DNA from: an uncultured Gemmatimonadota bacterium
GTDB taxonomy: Bacteria > Gemmatimonadota > Gemmatimonadetes > Gemmatimonadales > Gemmatimonadaceae
Length of the DNA: 5,634 nt
Direction: 5' to 3'
NCBI GenBank assembly: GCA_946478895.1
Contig: CAMLDY010000144.1
Location: forward strand, 1 to 5,634
The position numbers and the translations under genes are program-made. The notes beneath the pieces were generated by a model, which was not told the DNA's origin, made no database searches, and was given only the letters and a program-made list of their open reading frames with translations. Positions 1 to 5,634 of the stretch are shown here, in pieces. The number at the start of each line of letters is the position of its first letter. Within the stretch, counting starts at the first letter, position 1.

Positions 1-214
1 CTACGCGATCGATTTCGCCAAGTTTCCGGGCGCCGTAGCGAGCCTCGCGAAGGAATTGCTTACGATCGAAGCAACCGGTAGTCGCGCCCGGGCGGAATCG
101 TGGATGACCAAGTACGGGACGATGCCGCCCGCGCTCAAGGCGGCGCTCGACAAGACGAGCAGTGTTCCGGTCGACATCGATCCGATTACCGCGTTCGGGG
201 AGAATGTGCGCTAG
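1..214 (+). CDS. C-terminal end of a probable M49-family (dipeptidyl peptidase III-like) zinc peptidase, 5' partial
   Basis: An open frame enters from the left edge (first complete codon at position 2) and ends at TAG 212-214, leaving 70 residues. The tail runs through AKELLTIEATGSRARAESW, then WMTKYGTMPPALKAAL, and closes on SSVPVDIDPITAF. From memory, a KYG-x-MPP element followed by VPVDIDP a few residues before the stop is typical of bacterial Zn-dependent hydrolases of peptidase family M49, which remove dipeptides from peptide N termini. The zinc-binding HExxGH motif and catalytic domain would lie upstream, outside the window, so activity cannot be judged. The gene faces the acetyltransferase, with 23 nt between the two stops. 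The coding call is strong because the frame is uninterrupted with biased codon use. The family call is moderate because only the tail is visible. A different hydrolase with a similar C-terminal helix remains possible. Confidence 0.6.
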   Translation, partial: YAIDFAKFPGAVASLAKELLTIEATGSRARAESWMTKYGTMPPALKAALDKTSSVPVDIDPITAFGENVR

Positions 215-237
215 CTCCCCGCGCGACCGGTATCGGC

Positions 238-267
238 TCACCGGGTTTTGGAATCCCGGCGCGGTGA
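238..267. repeat. Inverted repeat at the convergent 3' ends, weak terminator candidate
   Basis: CCGGG at 241-245 is repeated inverted as CCCGG at 255-259 around a 9-nt loop, and TCA 238-240 can also pair with TGA 265-267. An alternative pairing is TCACCG 238-243 with CGGTGA 262-267. The element overlaps the stop codon of the minus-strand acetyltransferase and lies 24 nt past the stop of the plus-strand peptidase, the expected place for a terminator serving the peptidase gene. Neither strand has a proper U tract (only ATTT at 267-270 on the plus strand), so intrinsic termination is doubtful. It could equally be chance in G+C-rich coding sequence. Confidence 0.25.
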
Positions 268-1062
268 TTTGATCAGGTAATTCGGTCGCTGATACGCGAG
301 CTCGAAGCCGAGCCGCACCATGTTGTGGAAAGACGGATTCGGCCGGTCGGGCCGATCCTCGCCCGTCTCCGTCACGAACCAGCGGCAGCCGAGTGCGCGA
401 CCGTCGTTCAGACGCCGCGCCATCAACGCGCCCTGCGCGCCGCGACGCCTTGCACTCGGCAGGGTACCGGCAATGCCGAGCCAGCCGATTTCGCCGCGAA
501 CGAACAGCGCCGCGCTGGCGACTGGCTCTTCCCCATCGAACGCTATGTAATGGTGCCAGCCAGGACGCCCGACGACCGACGCGATCCACGGCTCGAGCTG
601 ACTCGGCATCCCGAACGCCGCGCATACGATCGACGCCGCGACGCGCGCGTGCTGCGCGCCGATTTCCTCGACCCGCAGCGCAGTCGCGATCGGCGGTACG
701 TCTCCCGCGGCGCGATACACTTTGCTCCAGCAATCTCCACGAACGAGACCGGCGGCGCCGAGCCAGTCTGCAAAGTCCTCGGGCTTCGCCGCGGGAGACA
801 ATTGCACCCCGTAGTGGGCGAGACCTGCACTGCGATAACGCTCCAGTGCGGCCTCAATGTCGTCCCGTCGCGCCGGACTGTTCAGTCCCCAGCCAACCAG
901 TCGATTGAACAGCAGCATGTCGAGCGTCGGCGCGATCAGGAACCAGCCCGCGGATGTCTGCTCGGCGGCGCACTTCCACTCGGAAGGCGCGGCGGTCAGC
1001 TGGTCGGCGTAGGCCGCCGCCTCGGCATCCTCGACCATTTGAGCTACAGTGAGCGGAATCAT
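238..1062 (-). CDS. GNAT-family N-acetyltransferase
   Basis: This is a 274-residue cytoplasmic protein predicted to move an acetyl group from acetyl-CoA to an amine; the acceptor cannot be read from sequence. The C-terminal GNAT core carries the acetyl-CoA pyrophosphate-binding signature near residues 198-216 (AGTLPSARRRGAQGALM, with the R-R-R-G-A-Q-G-A loop). It is preceded by the strand-forming ASAALFVRGEIGWLGIAG, and near 241-263 comes the typical end PNPSFHNMVRLGFELAY followed by QRPNY. Residues 50-120 (LFNRLVGWGL, GVQLSPAAKPEDFADWL, then W-S-K-V-Y-R) resemble the N-terminal half seen in a group of two-part GNAT proteins, where only the second half keeps the acetyl-CoA loop. I chose ATG at 1062. 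The frame stays open to 1281, but the upstream residues look non-proteinlike and would overlap the divergent transporter. No Shine-Dalgarno is visible; TAATAT at 1076-1071 sits 8 nt before the ATG, which would suit a leaderless transcript. The next in-frame ATG is at 1038. Confidence 0.85.
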   Translation of the reverse strand: MIPLTVAQMVEDAEAAAYADQLTAAPSEWKCAAEQTSAGWFLIAPTLDMLLFNRLVGWGLNSPARRDDIEAALERYRSAGLAHYGVQLSPAAKPEDFADWLGAAGLVRGDCWSKVYRAAGDVPPIATALRVEEIGAQHARVAASIVCAAFGMPSQLEPWIASVVGRPGWHHYIAFDGEEPVASAALFVRGEIGWLGIAGTLPSARRRGAQGALMARRLNDGRALGCRWFVTETGEDRPDRPNPSFHNMVRLGFELAYQRPNYLIKSPRRDSKTR

Positions 1063-1125
1063 GCCGACAAATATTAACCGCCAGCCGACTCGCCCGTCCC
1101 GATAGTCGCGGCTGGCGAACGCCGG
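1063..1125. promoter_or_regulatory. Divergent promoter region between the acetyltransferase and the sugar porter
   Basis: These 63 nt, or 87 nt up to the preferred transporter ATG at 1150, separate two head-to-head genes and must hold or flank both promoters. The AT-rich core AAATATTAA (1069-1077) stands out from its G+C-rich surroundings. On the minus strand it contains TAATAT (1076-1071), a TAnnnT-type -10 box, with a poor -35 candidate GGGACG (1100-1095) 18 bp upstream. On the plus strand TATTAA (1072-1077) could act as a -10 box with a leader of roughly 65 nt before ATG 1150, but I see no convincing -35 element. The promoter calls are by inspection only. Confidence 0.35.
1079..1117. repeat. 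Perfect 9-bp inverted repeat in the divergent control region (possible operator)
   Basis: CGCCAGCCG at 1079-1087 is matched exactly in inverted orientation by CGGCTGGCG at 1109-1117, with 21 nt between the arms and a 30-bp centre-to-centre distance, close to three helical turns. Inside the arms, ACT 1088-1090 can also pair with AGT 1104-1106 if CG 1107-1108 is bulged. It directly adjoins the AT-rich core and would cover the -35 zone of the minus gene and the early leader of the plus gene. It could bind a dimeric regulator of the sugar genes or fold as a leader hairpin. Both are inferences; no regulator gene is present in the window. Confidence 0.45.
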
Positions 1126-1149
1126 GTGACGCAAAGAGATTCTTCGGGC

Positions 1150-2478
1150 ATGAACCGCCGTCTCTTTTACTGGTCGCTCACCTCGGCGCTGGCCGGCTTT
1201 CTCTTCGGCTTCGACACCGTCGTCATATCCGGCGCCGAGCAGACGATTCAGTCGCTGTGGGGATTGAGCGCGGCCGTGCATGGAGTGGCGATGGGCGCCG
1301 CTCTCTACGGCACGGTCGTCGGCTCCCTCCTTGGTGGATGGCCGGCGGACCGCTTTGGCCGGCGCGCGACGCTGCTCTGGATCGGAGTGCTCTATCTCGC
1401 TTCCGCCCTCGGCTGCGCGTTTGCCTGGAACGTCGAGGTGTTCATTGCTGCGCGTTTCATCGGCGGTCTCGGCATCGGTGTGTCGACGGTGGTAGCGCCC
1501 ATGTACATCTCAGAGATCGCGCCGCCGGCGCATCGCGGCAAGCTGGCTGGGATGTTTCAGTTCAATATCGTGCTCGGCATCGTCATCGCGTATCTGTCGA
1601 ACGCGCTCCTCGCTGGCATCGGCGACAATGCCTGGCGGTGGATGCTGGGCGTGGCCGCACTCCCGTCGCTCATCTACACGGTGATGTGCTTCGCAATCCC
1701 GGAGAGCCCGCGCTGGCTCCTCACCCGGAAGGGTGAAGGCGACAAGGCGCTCAGGGTCCTGGCGCTCATCGAGCCCGACGCGACGCCGTTGCAGCTGGAG
1801 TCGATGGCCACCGAAATCCTCACAGCGTCGTCCCGGCAGGCGAGCGCGCGGGGATTCTGGTCGATGCGGCTGCGCGTCCCGATCATGCTTGCATTCCTGG
1901 TCGCGTTCTTCAATCAGATGTCCGGCGTCAACGCCATCCTCTACTTCGCGCCGCGCATCTTCGAGCTTACCGGACTCGGCACGAGGGCCGCGCTGCTGCA
2001 GTCGATCGGCATCGGCATCACCAATCTCGTATTCACGTTCGTGGGACTCTGGCTGATCGACCGCCTCGGCCGTCGCACGCTGCTCACCATCGGATCGTAC
2101 GGCTACATCACGTCGCTGGGTGCCTGCGCCTGGGCATTTTTCACCGGTCACTTCTCGATCGTCCCGCTTTGCATCTTCGCCTTCATCGCCGCCCACGCAA
2201 TCGGGCAGGGGACCGTGATCTGGGTGCTGATCTCAGAGATCTTCCCCAACCAGTATCGCGCGATGGGTCAGTCGCTGGGGAGCGCGACGCATTGGGTCTT
2301 CGCCGCTCTGATCACCACAGTGTTTCCGGCGGTGGTGAGCGCATTCAAGCCTGGCTACATCTTCCTCTTCTTCTGTGTGATGATGGTGCTGCAGCTGATA
2401 TGGGTGCGCACGATGGTACCCGAGACCAAAGGAGTCCCGCTCGAGGAAATTCAGCGCCGGCTGAAAGTCGAAGCGTGA
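1150..2478 (+). CDS. MFS sugar porter (proton-linked hexose transporter, probably fructose or a related monosaccharide)
   Basis: This is a 442-residue inner-membrane protein with the full sugar porter signature set. It has FGFDTVVISGA in helix 1 (20-29), the loop 2-3 motif PADRFGRR (65-72), PMYISEIAPPAHRG in helix 4 and after (117-130), PESPRWL (184-190), NQMSGVN in helix 7 (255-261), the loop 8-9 copy IDRLGRR (303-309), VIWVLISEIFP (356-366), and the closing PETKG (424-428). Compared with the E. coli XylE QQ pair in helix 7, the first Gln is Asn255 and Gln256 is kept, a pattern I recall from related bacterial porters. Length fits the family. I prefer ATG 1150, which puts helix 1 close to the N terminus and has a weak AAAGAG (1133-1138) upstream; GTG 1126 would add eight residues. 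The fructokinase-like gene follows with a 4-nt overlap. A similar porter-fructokinase pair (BT1758-BT1757) serves fructose in Bacteroides thetaiotaomicron, so fructose is the best guess. The substrate is inferred. Confidence 0.93.
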   Translation: MNRRLFYWSLTSALAGFLFGFDTVVISGAEQTIQSLWGLSAAVHGVAMGAALYGTVVGSLLGGWPADRFGRRATLLWIGVLYLASALGCAFAWNVEVFIAARFIGGLGIGVSTVVAPMYISEIAPPAHRGKLAGMFQFNIVLGIVIAYLSNALLAGIGDNAWRWMLGVAALPSLIYTVMCFAIPESPRWLLTRKGEGDKALRVLALIEPDATPLQLESMATEILTASSRQASARGFWSMRLRVPIMLAFLVAFFNQMSGVNAILYFAPRIFELTGLGTRAALLQSIGIGITNLVFTFVGLWLIDRLGRRTLLTIGSYGYITSLGACAWAFFTGHFSIVPLCIFAFIAAHAIGQGTVIWVLISEIFPNQYRAMGQSLGSATHWVFAALITTVFPAVVSAFKPGYIFLFFCVMMVLQLIWVRTMVPETKGVPLEEIQRRLKVEA

Positions 2479-3362
2479 AGCCGCCGGTTGTCGCGGGAAT
2501 CGGTGAAGTCCTGTGGGACATTTATCCCGACGGGGACCACTTTGGCGGCGCGCCGGCCAACTTCGCCAGCCACGCTGCGAGCCTGGGCGCCGAGTCGTGG
2601 ATGGTGAGCGCGGTGGGGACAGACGCGCTGGGGGACCATGCCCTCGAGATGCTCGCGGATCACCGGGTTATCAGTGAGCTCGTCGCGCGCGATGCTGAGC
2701 ATCCAACGGGTCAGGTGCTGGTGACGCTCGGGAATGCAGGAGTGCCGCGTTACGAGATCGCGCTCGAAACGGCGTGGGACCATCTCACCTGGTCGGACGA
2801 TCTGGCCGCCTTCGCCGAGCGCTGCGACGCAGTCTGCTTCGGCTCACTGGCGCAACGATCGCTCGAGTCGCGCTCGACGATCCAGCGTTTCGTGCAGGCC
2901 CTGCCAGGCGATGCACTCCGGGTTTTCGACGTCAATCTGCGACAGCGGCATTATGACCGCGAGACCATCGACGCGTCGCTCCGCCTGGCGTCGGCGGTGA
3001 AGCTGAATGATGAAGAGCTGCCGGTGATTGCGGCCTTACTCGGCATGAGCGCGCGGGCGCCCCGCGATCTAATGCGCGAGCTGATGAGACGCTACCACCT
3101 GCGCCTGGCAGCTCTCACTCGCGGGCCGAACGGCGCGCTGCTGCTCGACGAGCGGGGCGAAGACGAATGCCCGGCGCCGCCGACGACGGTGGTCGATACG
3201 GTCGGCGCCGGCGACGCGTTCACCGCGGTACTGGTTGTCGATCTCCTTGGTGGTGTGTCTTTGAGTGAGATCAATCGACACGCGAACGCCGTCGCTTCCT
3301 TCGTGTGCTCACATCCGGGTGCTACGCCGTCCATTCCTGAGGGTCTTCGGACTCAGGTGTGA
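2475..3362 (+). CDS. PfkB-family sugar kinase, probable fructokinase
   Basis: This is a 295-residue cytoplasmic kinase of the ribokinase/PfkB fold, expected to phosphorylate an imported hexose with ATP (fructose to fructose 6-phosphate if it is a true fructokinase). The N terminus reads GIGEVLWDIYPDG (8-20), followed by the substrate-side FGGAPANFASH (23-33) of PfkB signature 1. FDVNLRQRHYD lies at 151-161 and KLNDEE at 176-181. The C-terminal signature DTVGAGDAFTA (241-251) contains the anion hole and the probable catalytic base Asp247. GTG 2475 is chosen because its first bases sit inside the transporter's stop (GTGA), which implies translational coupling, and because the protein then begins right before its first strand. 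The same frame is open back to 2169, but that part is a shadow of the transporter. Only a weak GAAAG lies upstream. The 3' end overlaps the convergent fucosidase gene by 10 nt. The GEVLWD and GGAPANF pattern favours fructokinase over ribokinase or adenosine kinase; sugar specificity is untested. Confidence 0.9.
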   Translation: MKPPVVAGIGEVLWDIYPDGDHFGGAPANFASHAASLGAESWMVSAVGTDALGDHALEMLADHRVISELVARDAEHPTGQVLVTLGNAGVPRYEIALETAWDHLTWSDDLAAFAERCDAVCFGSLAQRSLESRSTIQRFVQALPGDALRVFDVNLRQRHYDRETIDASLRLASAVKLNDEELPVIAALLGMSARAPRDLMRELMRRYHLRLAALTRGPNGALLLDERGEDECPAPPTTVVDTVGAGDAFTAVLVVDLLGGVSLSEINRHANAVASFVCSHPGATPSIPEGLRTQV

Positions 3363-4660
3363 CTGGTCACAAGAACGATTACCCGGTCCGGTTGCTCACT
3401 TGCTGGTGTGGGCGTGGTCAAGGTCAGAGCGCCTTGTGCGGAGACGACATCGACCGGGCTTCCATCGTGGAGCATTGTTGCGCGCAGAATCTTCCGGCCG
3501 AAGCCGGGAATCGATAGCACACGGTCCGGCCAATTCAGGACGTGGACGAACACGGTGTCGCCGCGCTGAGTGGTGACGCCCCACTCACGCGGCGGGATCG
3601 GGCCGCCACGGGTCGCGTAAATCGACGTACCGTACTTCCCAAGCCACTCTCCGATCGCACGGAATCGCTCGCCTGCTTCGGGCTGAATGGTTCCGTCGGG
3701 ACGCGGACCGATATTGAGAAGCAGATTCGCGTTGGCGCCGGCGGCGCGCACGAGATAGCCGATCAGGTCGCGCGTCGATTTGAATTTGTCGTCGGTGATG
3801 TTGAAGCCCCACGACTCGTTCATCGTCATGGATGTCTCCAGCGGCAGCGCGCCGATCTCCCGGGTGTTGAATCCGGCGGTGTTCGCACCCGGCAGATCCT
3901 GCTCGAAGGTCTGGACGTCCTCGCCAGGTAACGGCGCCTTGTGATGGTTGGGAACGATCAGCGCCGCGGGCTGCAGCCGATGTATTAACGCGTAGGTGCG
4001 CGGCAGCTGCCAGTCGGCGTCCGGCTTGTCCCACATTCCGTCGAACCAGATTCCGCCGACCGCGCCGTAGTTGGTGAGCAGCTCGGTGAGCTGCGCGTTC
4101 ATGAAATCGATGTAGCGATTCCAGTCGCCTGACTCGGGCCGGCCGGTCGCGTGCCCGGTTCCGCCGCGCGGCCAATAATCCGGATTGTGCCAATCGAGCT
4201 GTGAGTAGTAAAAAAACAGCTTGATGCCCTGCGCGTGGCACTCGTCGGCGAGCTCTTTCAGCGGGTCACGATGAAACGGAGTCCAGTCGACGATGTTGTA
4301 GCGCGTCGCACGCGTCGCGAACATCGAGAACCCATCGTGATGGCGCGACGTGATGGTGATGTAGCGCACGCCGGCTGACTTCGCGAGCGCGACCCAGTCG
4401 TGCGCGTTGAACTTCACGGGATTGAAGGTCGATGCCAGCCATTCGTACTTGTCGACGGGAATCGACTTGTTCTGCATCACCCACTCGCCCTGGCCGAGCA
4501 GGCTGTAGACGCCCCAGTGGATGAACATCCCGAACTTCGCGTCCTGAAACCACGCTCTCGCCGCGGTGCGTTCGGCCGGCACGGCGACATCCACATTTTG
4601 CGCCGTCGTCGCGAGCGGGGATGCGCCGAGGAGTAACAGTGTAGCGGTGAGCGCTTTCAT
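3353..4660 (-). CDS. Secreted GH29 alpha-L-fucosidase
   Basis: This is a 435-residue glycoside hydrolase expected to release terminal L-fucose from glycans by a retaining mechanism outside the cytoplasm. Residues 1-20 form a signal peptide (MK, then a Leu-rich core, with probable cleavage at TTA-QN). The GH29 barrel shows KFGMFIHWGVYS (42-53), the family's SRHHDGFSMF (105-114), FFYYSQLDWH (149-158), and GGIWFDGMWD (202-211), in which Asp207 is the expected nucleophile. The acid/base is less certain; Glu253 in EDVQTFEQ (247-254) is the best candidate, 46 residues on. TMNESWGFN (279-287) and LLLNIGPRPDG (313-323) are also typical of the family. A short beta-rich C-terminal domain follows from about 350. 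I chose ATG 4660 because it gives a clean signal peptide; a TTG two codons upstream (4666) is possible. The start lies 2 nt after the stop of the upstream membrane protein, so the two are probably co-transcribed. The 3' end overlaps the kinase gene. Confidence 0.93.
   Translation of the reverse strand: MKALTATLLLLGASPLATTAQNVDVAVPAERTAARAWFQDAKFGMFIHWGVYSLLGQGEWVMQNKSIPVDKYEWLASTFNPVKFNAHDWVALAKSAGVRYITITSRHHDGFSMFATRATRYNIVDWTPFHRDPLKELADECHAQGIKLFFYYSQLDWHNPDYWPRGGTGHATGRPESGDWNRYIDFMNAQLTELLTNYGAVGGIWFDGMWDKPDADWQLPRTYALIHRLQPAALIVPNHHKAPLPGEDVQTFEQDLPGANTAGFNTREIGALPLETSMTMNESWGFNITDDKFKSTRDLIGYLVRAAGANANLLLNIGPRPDGTIQPEAGERFRAIGEWLGKYGTSIYATRGGPIPPREWGVTTQRGDTVFVHVLNWPDRVLSIPGFGRKILRATMLHDGSPVDVVSAQGALTLTTPTPASEQPDRVIVLVTSHT
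3358..3371. repeat. TGTGA-N4-TCACA palindrome at the overlapping convergent stops
   Basis: TGTGACTGGTCACA is a near-perfect palindrome with 6-bp arms and a 2-nt centre, covering the kinase stop codon and starting inside the 10-nt tail-to-tail overlap with the fucosidase gene. As RNA it could form a small 5-bp hairpin with a CUGG loop (CCAG on the minus strand), but no U tract follows on either side, so it is not a convincing intrinsic terminator. The half-sites look like CRP half-sites, but the spacing is 4 rather than 6, and a site at the 3' end of two genes is an unlikely place for control. It may be chance. Confidence 0.3.
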
Positions 4661-4662
4661 GC

Positions 4663-5634
4663 TCAAAATTGCTGGCGCCTGTACACGATGCTCACGTCCC
4701 CCGTCTGACTCTGCACGACGTTCGGCGGACGCGCGGGAATCTTCACGCCGGGGACTGCCGGGATGCCGGGACGTCGGGCTGCGAGGTCGAATACGATATG
4801 ACCATTTGCGGGAATCGAAAGTCCGACGATCGCACCGCTATCCGGAACCGCCCAGTATTCCATTACCCAGTCCGATGCGCGACGGCGGTATCGAGTGGTG
4901 TCGACATCGCGGCCGTCGATTGAAGACGCGAACACTTTGGGGCCCTGCGCACGCATCACCAATCCCGTAGTGCCCGCCGGCGCATTGACTCGAAGCACGA
5001 TGCGCCTCACTCCATTCATCAGCGTGTCGCGAATCACCGTCGCGACTGGCGCGCCGAGCGGCACCCGCTGGACTGCTCGGCCGGTGAAGCGACCGGCGCC
5101 TTCGGACAGCTGCATCGTCCAGACAGGCGCCGATCCAGAGACGACGGGACCGATCGCGTCGCGCGTCCACTCATCTCTCGGGCTGCCGAAGGTGCCCAGC
5201 CACGCGTCGCTCGAATCGGCGTTCTCGGCATACACGAGACTCGTGCGCAAAGGATGGTCGGCACTCGGTCGCACGGTGAGCTGGGCGATCAGAAGAAGCA
5301 CCAGACCCGCGGCGCCGAGCAAGGGCGCGCCCAGCAAGCCCGCGTCGCCGGCGATGGTCTCGAGTTGCGGCGCGAGCAGCAGCGCGATGAGCGATGCCAC
5401 CACGCACAGCGCGATCGCGCCGGCACCCGCGAGTCCGAGCATTACCACCGACACGCCATAAATGAATCCGACGAGAATGAGCACCGTAACCACGGCCGTT
5501 GCCCAGCCGGCGATCTCGCGACCGCGCGTGAGAAGCGCCGCCGCCGCCGCGAACAGAAGAGGCCACGTGAAGAGGTAACCGATGCCAGGGACTCGAAGGG
5601 TCGCCAGCGCCAGGAGCAGCCAGACGATCATCGC
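4663..5634 (-). CDS. Membrane and C-terminal part of a probable M28-family (ERMP1-like) metallopeptidase, N-terminus beyond the window
   Basis: The frame runs from the right edge to TGA 4665-4663 and encodes at least 323 residues. No start is visible: the ATG at 5631 lies within an open frame that continues out of the window, so residues are counted from it for convenience only. The first 120 residues form about five hydrophobic helices (near 1-12, 16-35, 44-66, 71-89 and 98-119). A soluble, beta-rich domain follows, containing SLVYAENADSSDAWLGTF (131-148), PRDEWTRDAIG (151-161), and an end near PARPPNVVQSQTGDVSIVYR. As I recall, bacterial M28 aminopeptidases related to eukaryotic ERMP1 have a catalytic domain, then membrane helices, then a C-terminal domain with a comparable YAxxADSxxAW segment. 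The zinc ligands would lie in the missing N-terminal half. The stop is 2 nt before the fucosidase start, which indicates an operon. If the M28 call is wrong, it is a multi-pass membrane protein of unknown role. Confidence 0.6.
   Translation of the reverse strand, partial: AMIVWLLLALATLRVPGIGYLFTWPLLFAAAAALLTRGREIAGWATAVVTVLILVGFIYGVSVVMLGLAGAGAIALCVVASLIALLLAPQLETIAGDAGLLGAPLLGAAGLVLLLIAQLTVRPSADHPLRTSLVYAENADSSDAWLGTFGSPRDEWTRDAIGPVVSGSAPVWTMQLSEGAGRFTGRAVQRVPLGAPVATVIRDTLMNGVRRIVLRVNAPAGTTGLVMRAQGPKVFASSIDGRDVDTTRYRRRASDWVMEYWAVPDSGAIVGLSIPANGHIVFDLAARRPGIPAVPGVKIPARPPNVVQSQTGDVSIVYRRQQF

Noticed and set aside
325..1077. 250-codon plus-strand open frame opposite the acetyltransferase
   Set aside because: Very Arg-rich with no motif; it is the antisense shadow of a gene with clear GNAT signatures in a G+C-rich genome.
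1063..1281. Longer acetyltransferase reading frame starting at 1281 on the minus strand
   Set aside because: The added residues are rich in Arg and Gly, match no family pattern, and would overlap the transporter's start and first helix. The ATG at 1062 gives a normal GNAT start.
1510..2196. 228-codon minus-strand open frame opposite the sugar porter
   Set aside because: Composition dominated by Arg, Asp, Glu and Gly with no fold signature; a shadow of the porter's codon use.
2169..2474. Upstream extension of the kinase frame inside the transporter gene
   Set aside because: It translates to low-complexity Arg/His-rich sequence in another frame of the well-supported transporter. The kinase fold begins right after GTG 2475.
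3358..3371. CRP-type binding site
   Set aside because: The half-sites TGTGA and TCACA are 4 bp apart instead of 6, and the site lies at the 3' ends of two convergent genes, not at a promoter.
3585..4241. 218-codon minus-strand open frame within the fucosidase
   Set aside because: Same strand, other frame of the GH29 gene; Arg-rich translation with no recognisable motif.
4895..5461. 188-codon plus-strand open frame opposite the M28-like gene
   Set aside because: Ser/Thr/Pro/Ala-rich shadow; the opposite strand has coherent membrane helices and a soluble domain.
5631..5634. ATG at 5631 as a true start giving a complete membrane protein
   Set aside because: The frame is open to the window edge and the C-terminal domain resembles the tail of a longer M28 peptidase, so the gene is treated as 5' partial.

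Overview
This window is a compact, visibly G+C-rich stretch of bacterial chromosome with six protein-coding genes, two of them cut by the window edges. Every gene belongs to a recognisable enzyme or transporter family. I see no phage, insertion sequence, CRISPR array, tRNA or rRNA. The mix of genes (an M49-type peptidase tail, a membrane-anchored M28-like peptidase tail, a secreted GH29 fucosidase with an Ala-Gln signal cleavage site, and a sugar porter paired with a PfkB kinase), together with the lack of strong Shine-Dalgarno sequences, suggests a free-living heterotroph of the Gemmatimonadota or Acidobacteriota type. That placement is inference; no marker gene in the window fixes the phylum.

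Layout: (1) 1-214, plus strand, the C-terminal end of a probable M49 (dipeptidyl peptidase III-like) zinc peptidase. (2) 238-1062, minus strand, a GNAT acetyltransferase convergent with the first gene. (3) 1063-1149, a short divergent control region with an AT-rich core and a perfect 9-bp inverted repeat. (4) 1150-2478 and 2475-3362, plus strand, an MFS sugar porter and a PfkB fructokinase-like sugar kinase whose reading frames overlap by 4 nt (GTGA). (5) 3353-4660, minus strand, a secreted GH29 alpha-L-fucosidase whose 3' end overlaps the kinase tail to tail by 10 nt. (6) 4663-5634, minus strand, the membrane-spanning and C-terminal part of a probable M28-family peptidase, cut at the right edge and ending 2 nt before the fucosidase start.

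The porter and kinase form a clear functional unit: proton-linked import of a free hexose, most likely fructose, followed by phosphorylation in the cytoplasm. The fucosidase and the M28-like protein form a second apparent operon facing the outside of the cell, consistent with taking apart fucosylated glycoconjugates or glycopeptides. No L-fucose catabolic gene is present here, so the two units need not share a substrate. No stretch longer than 87 nt lacks a gene. I found no evidence for a novel system. The most interesting points are the inverted repeat in the divergent control region, the possible leaderless acetyltransferase transcript, and the peptidase-fucosidase coupling.
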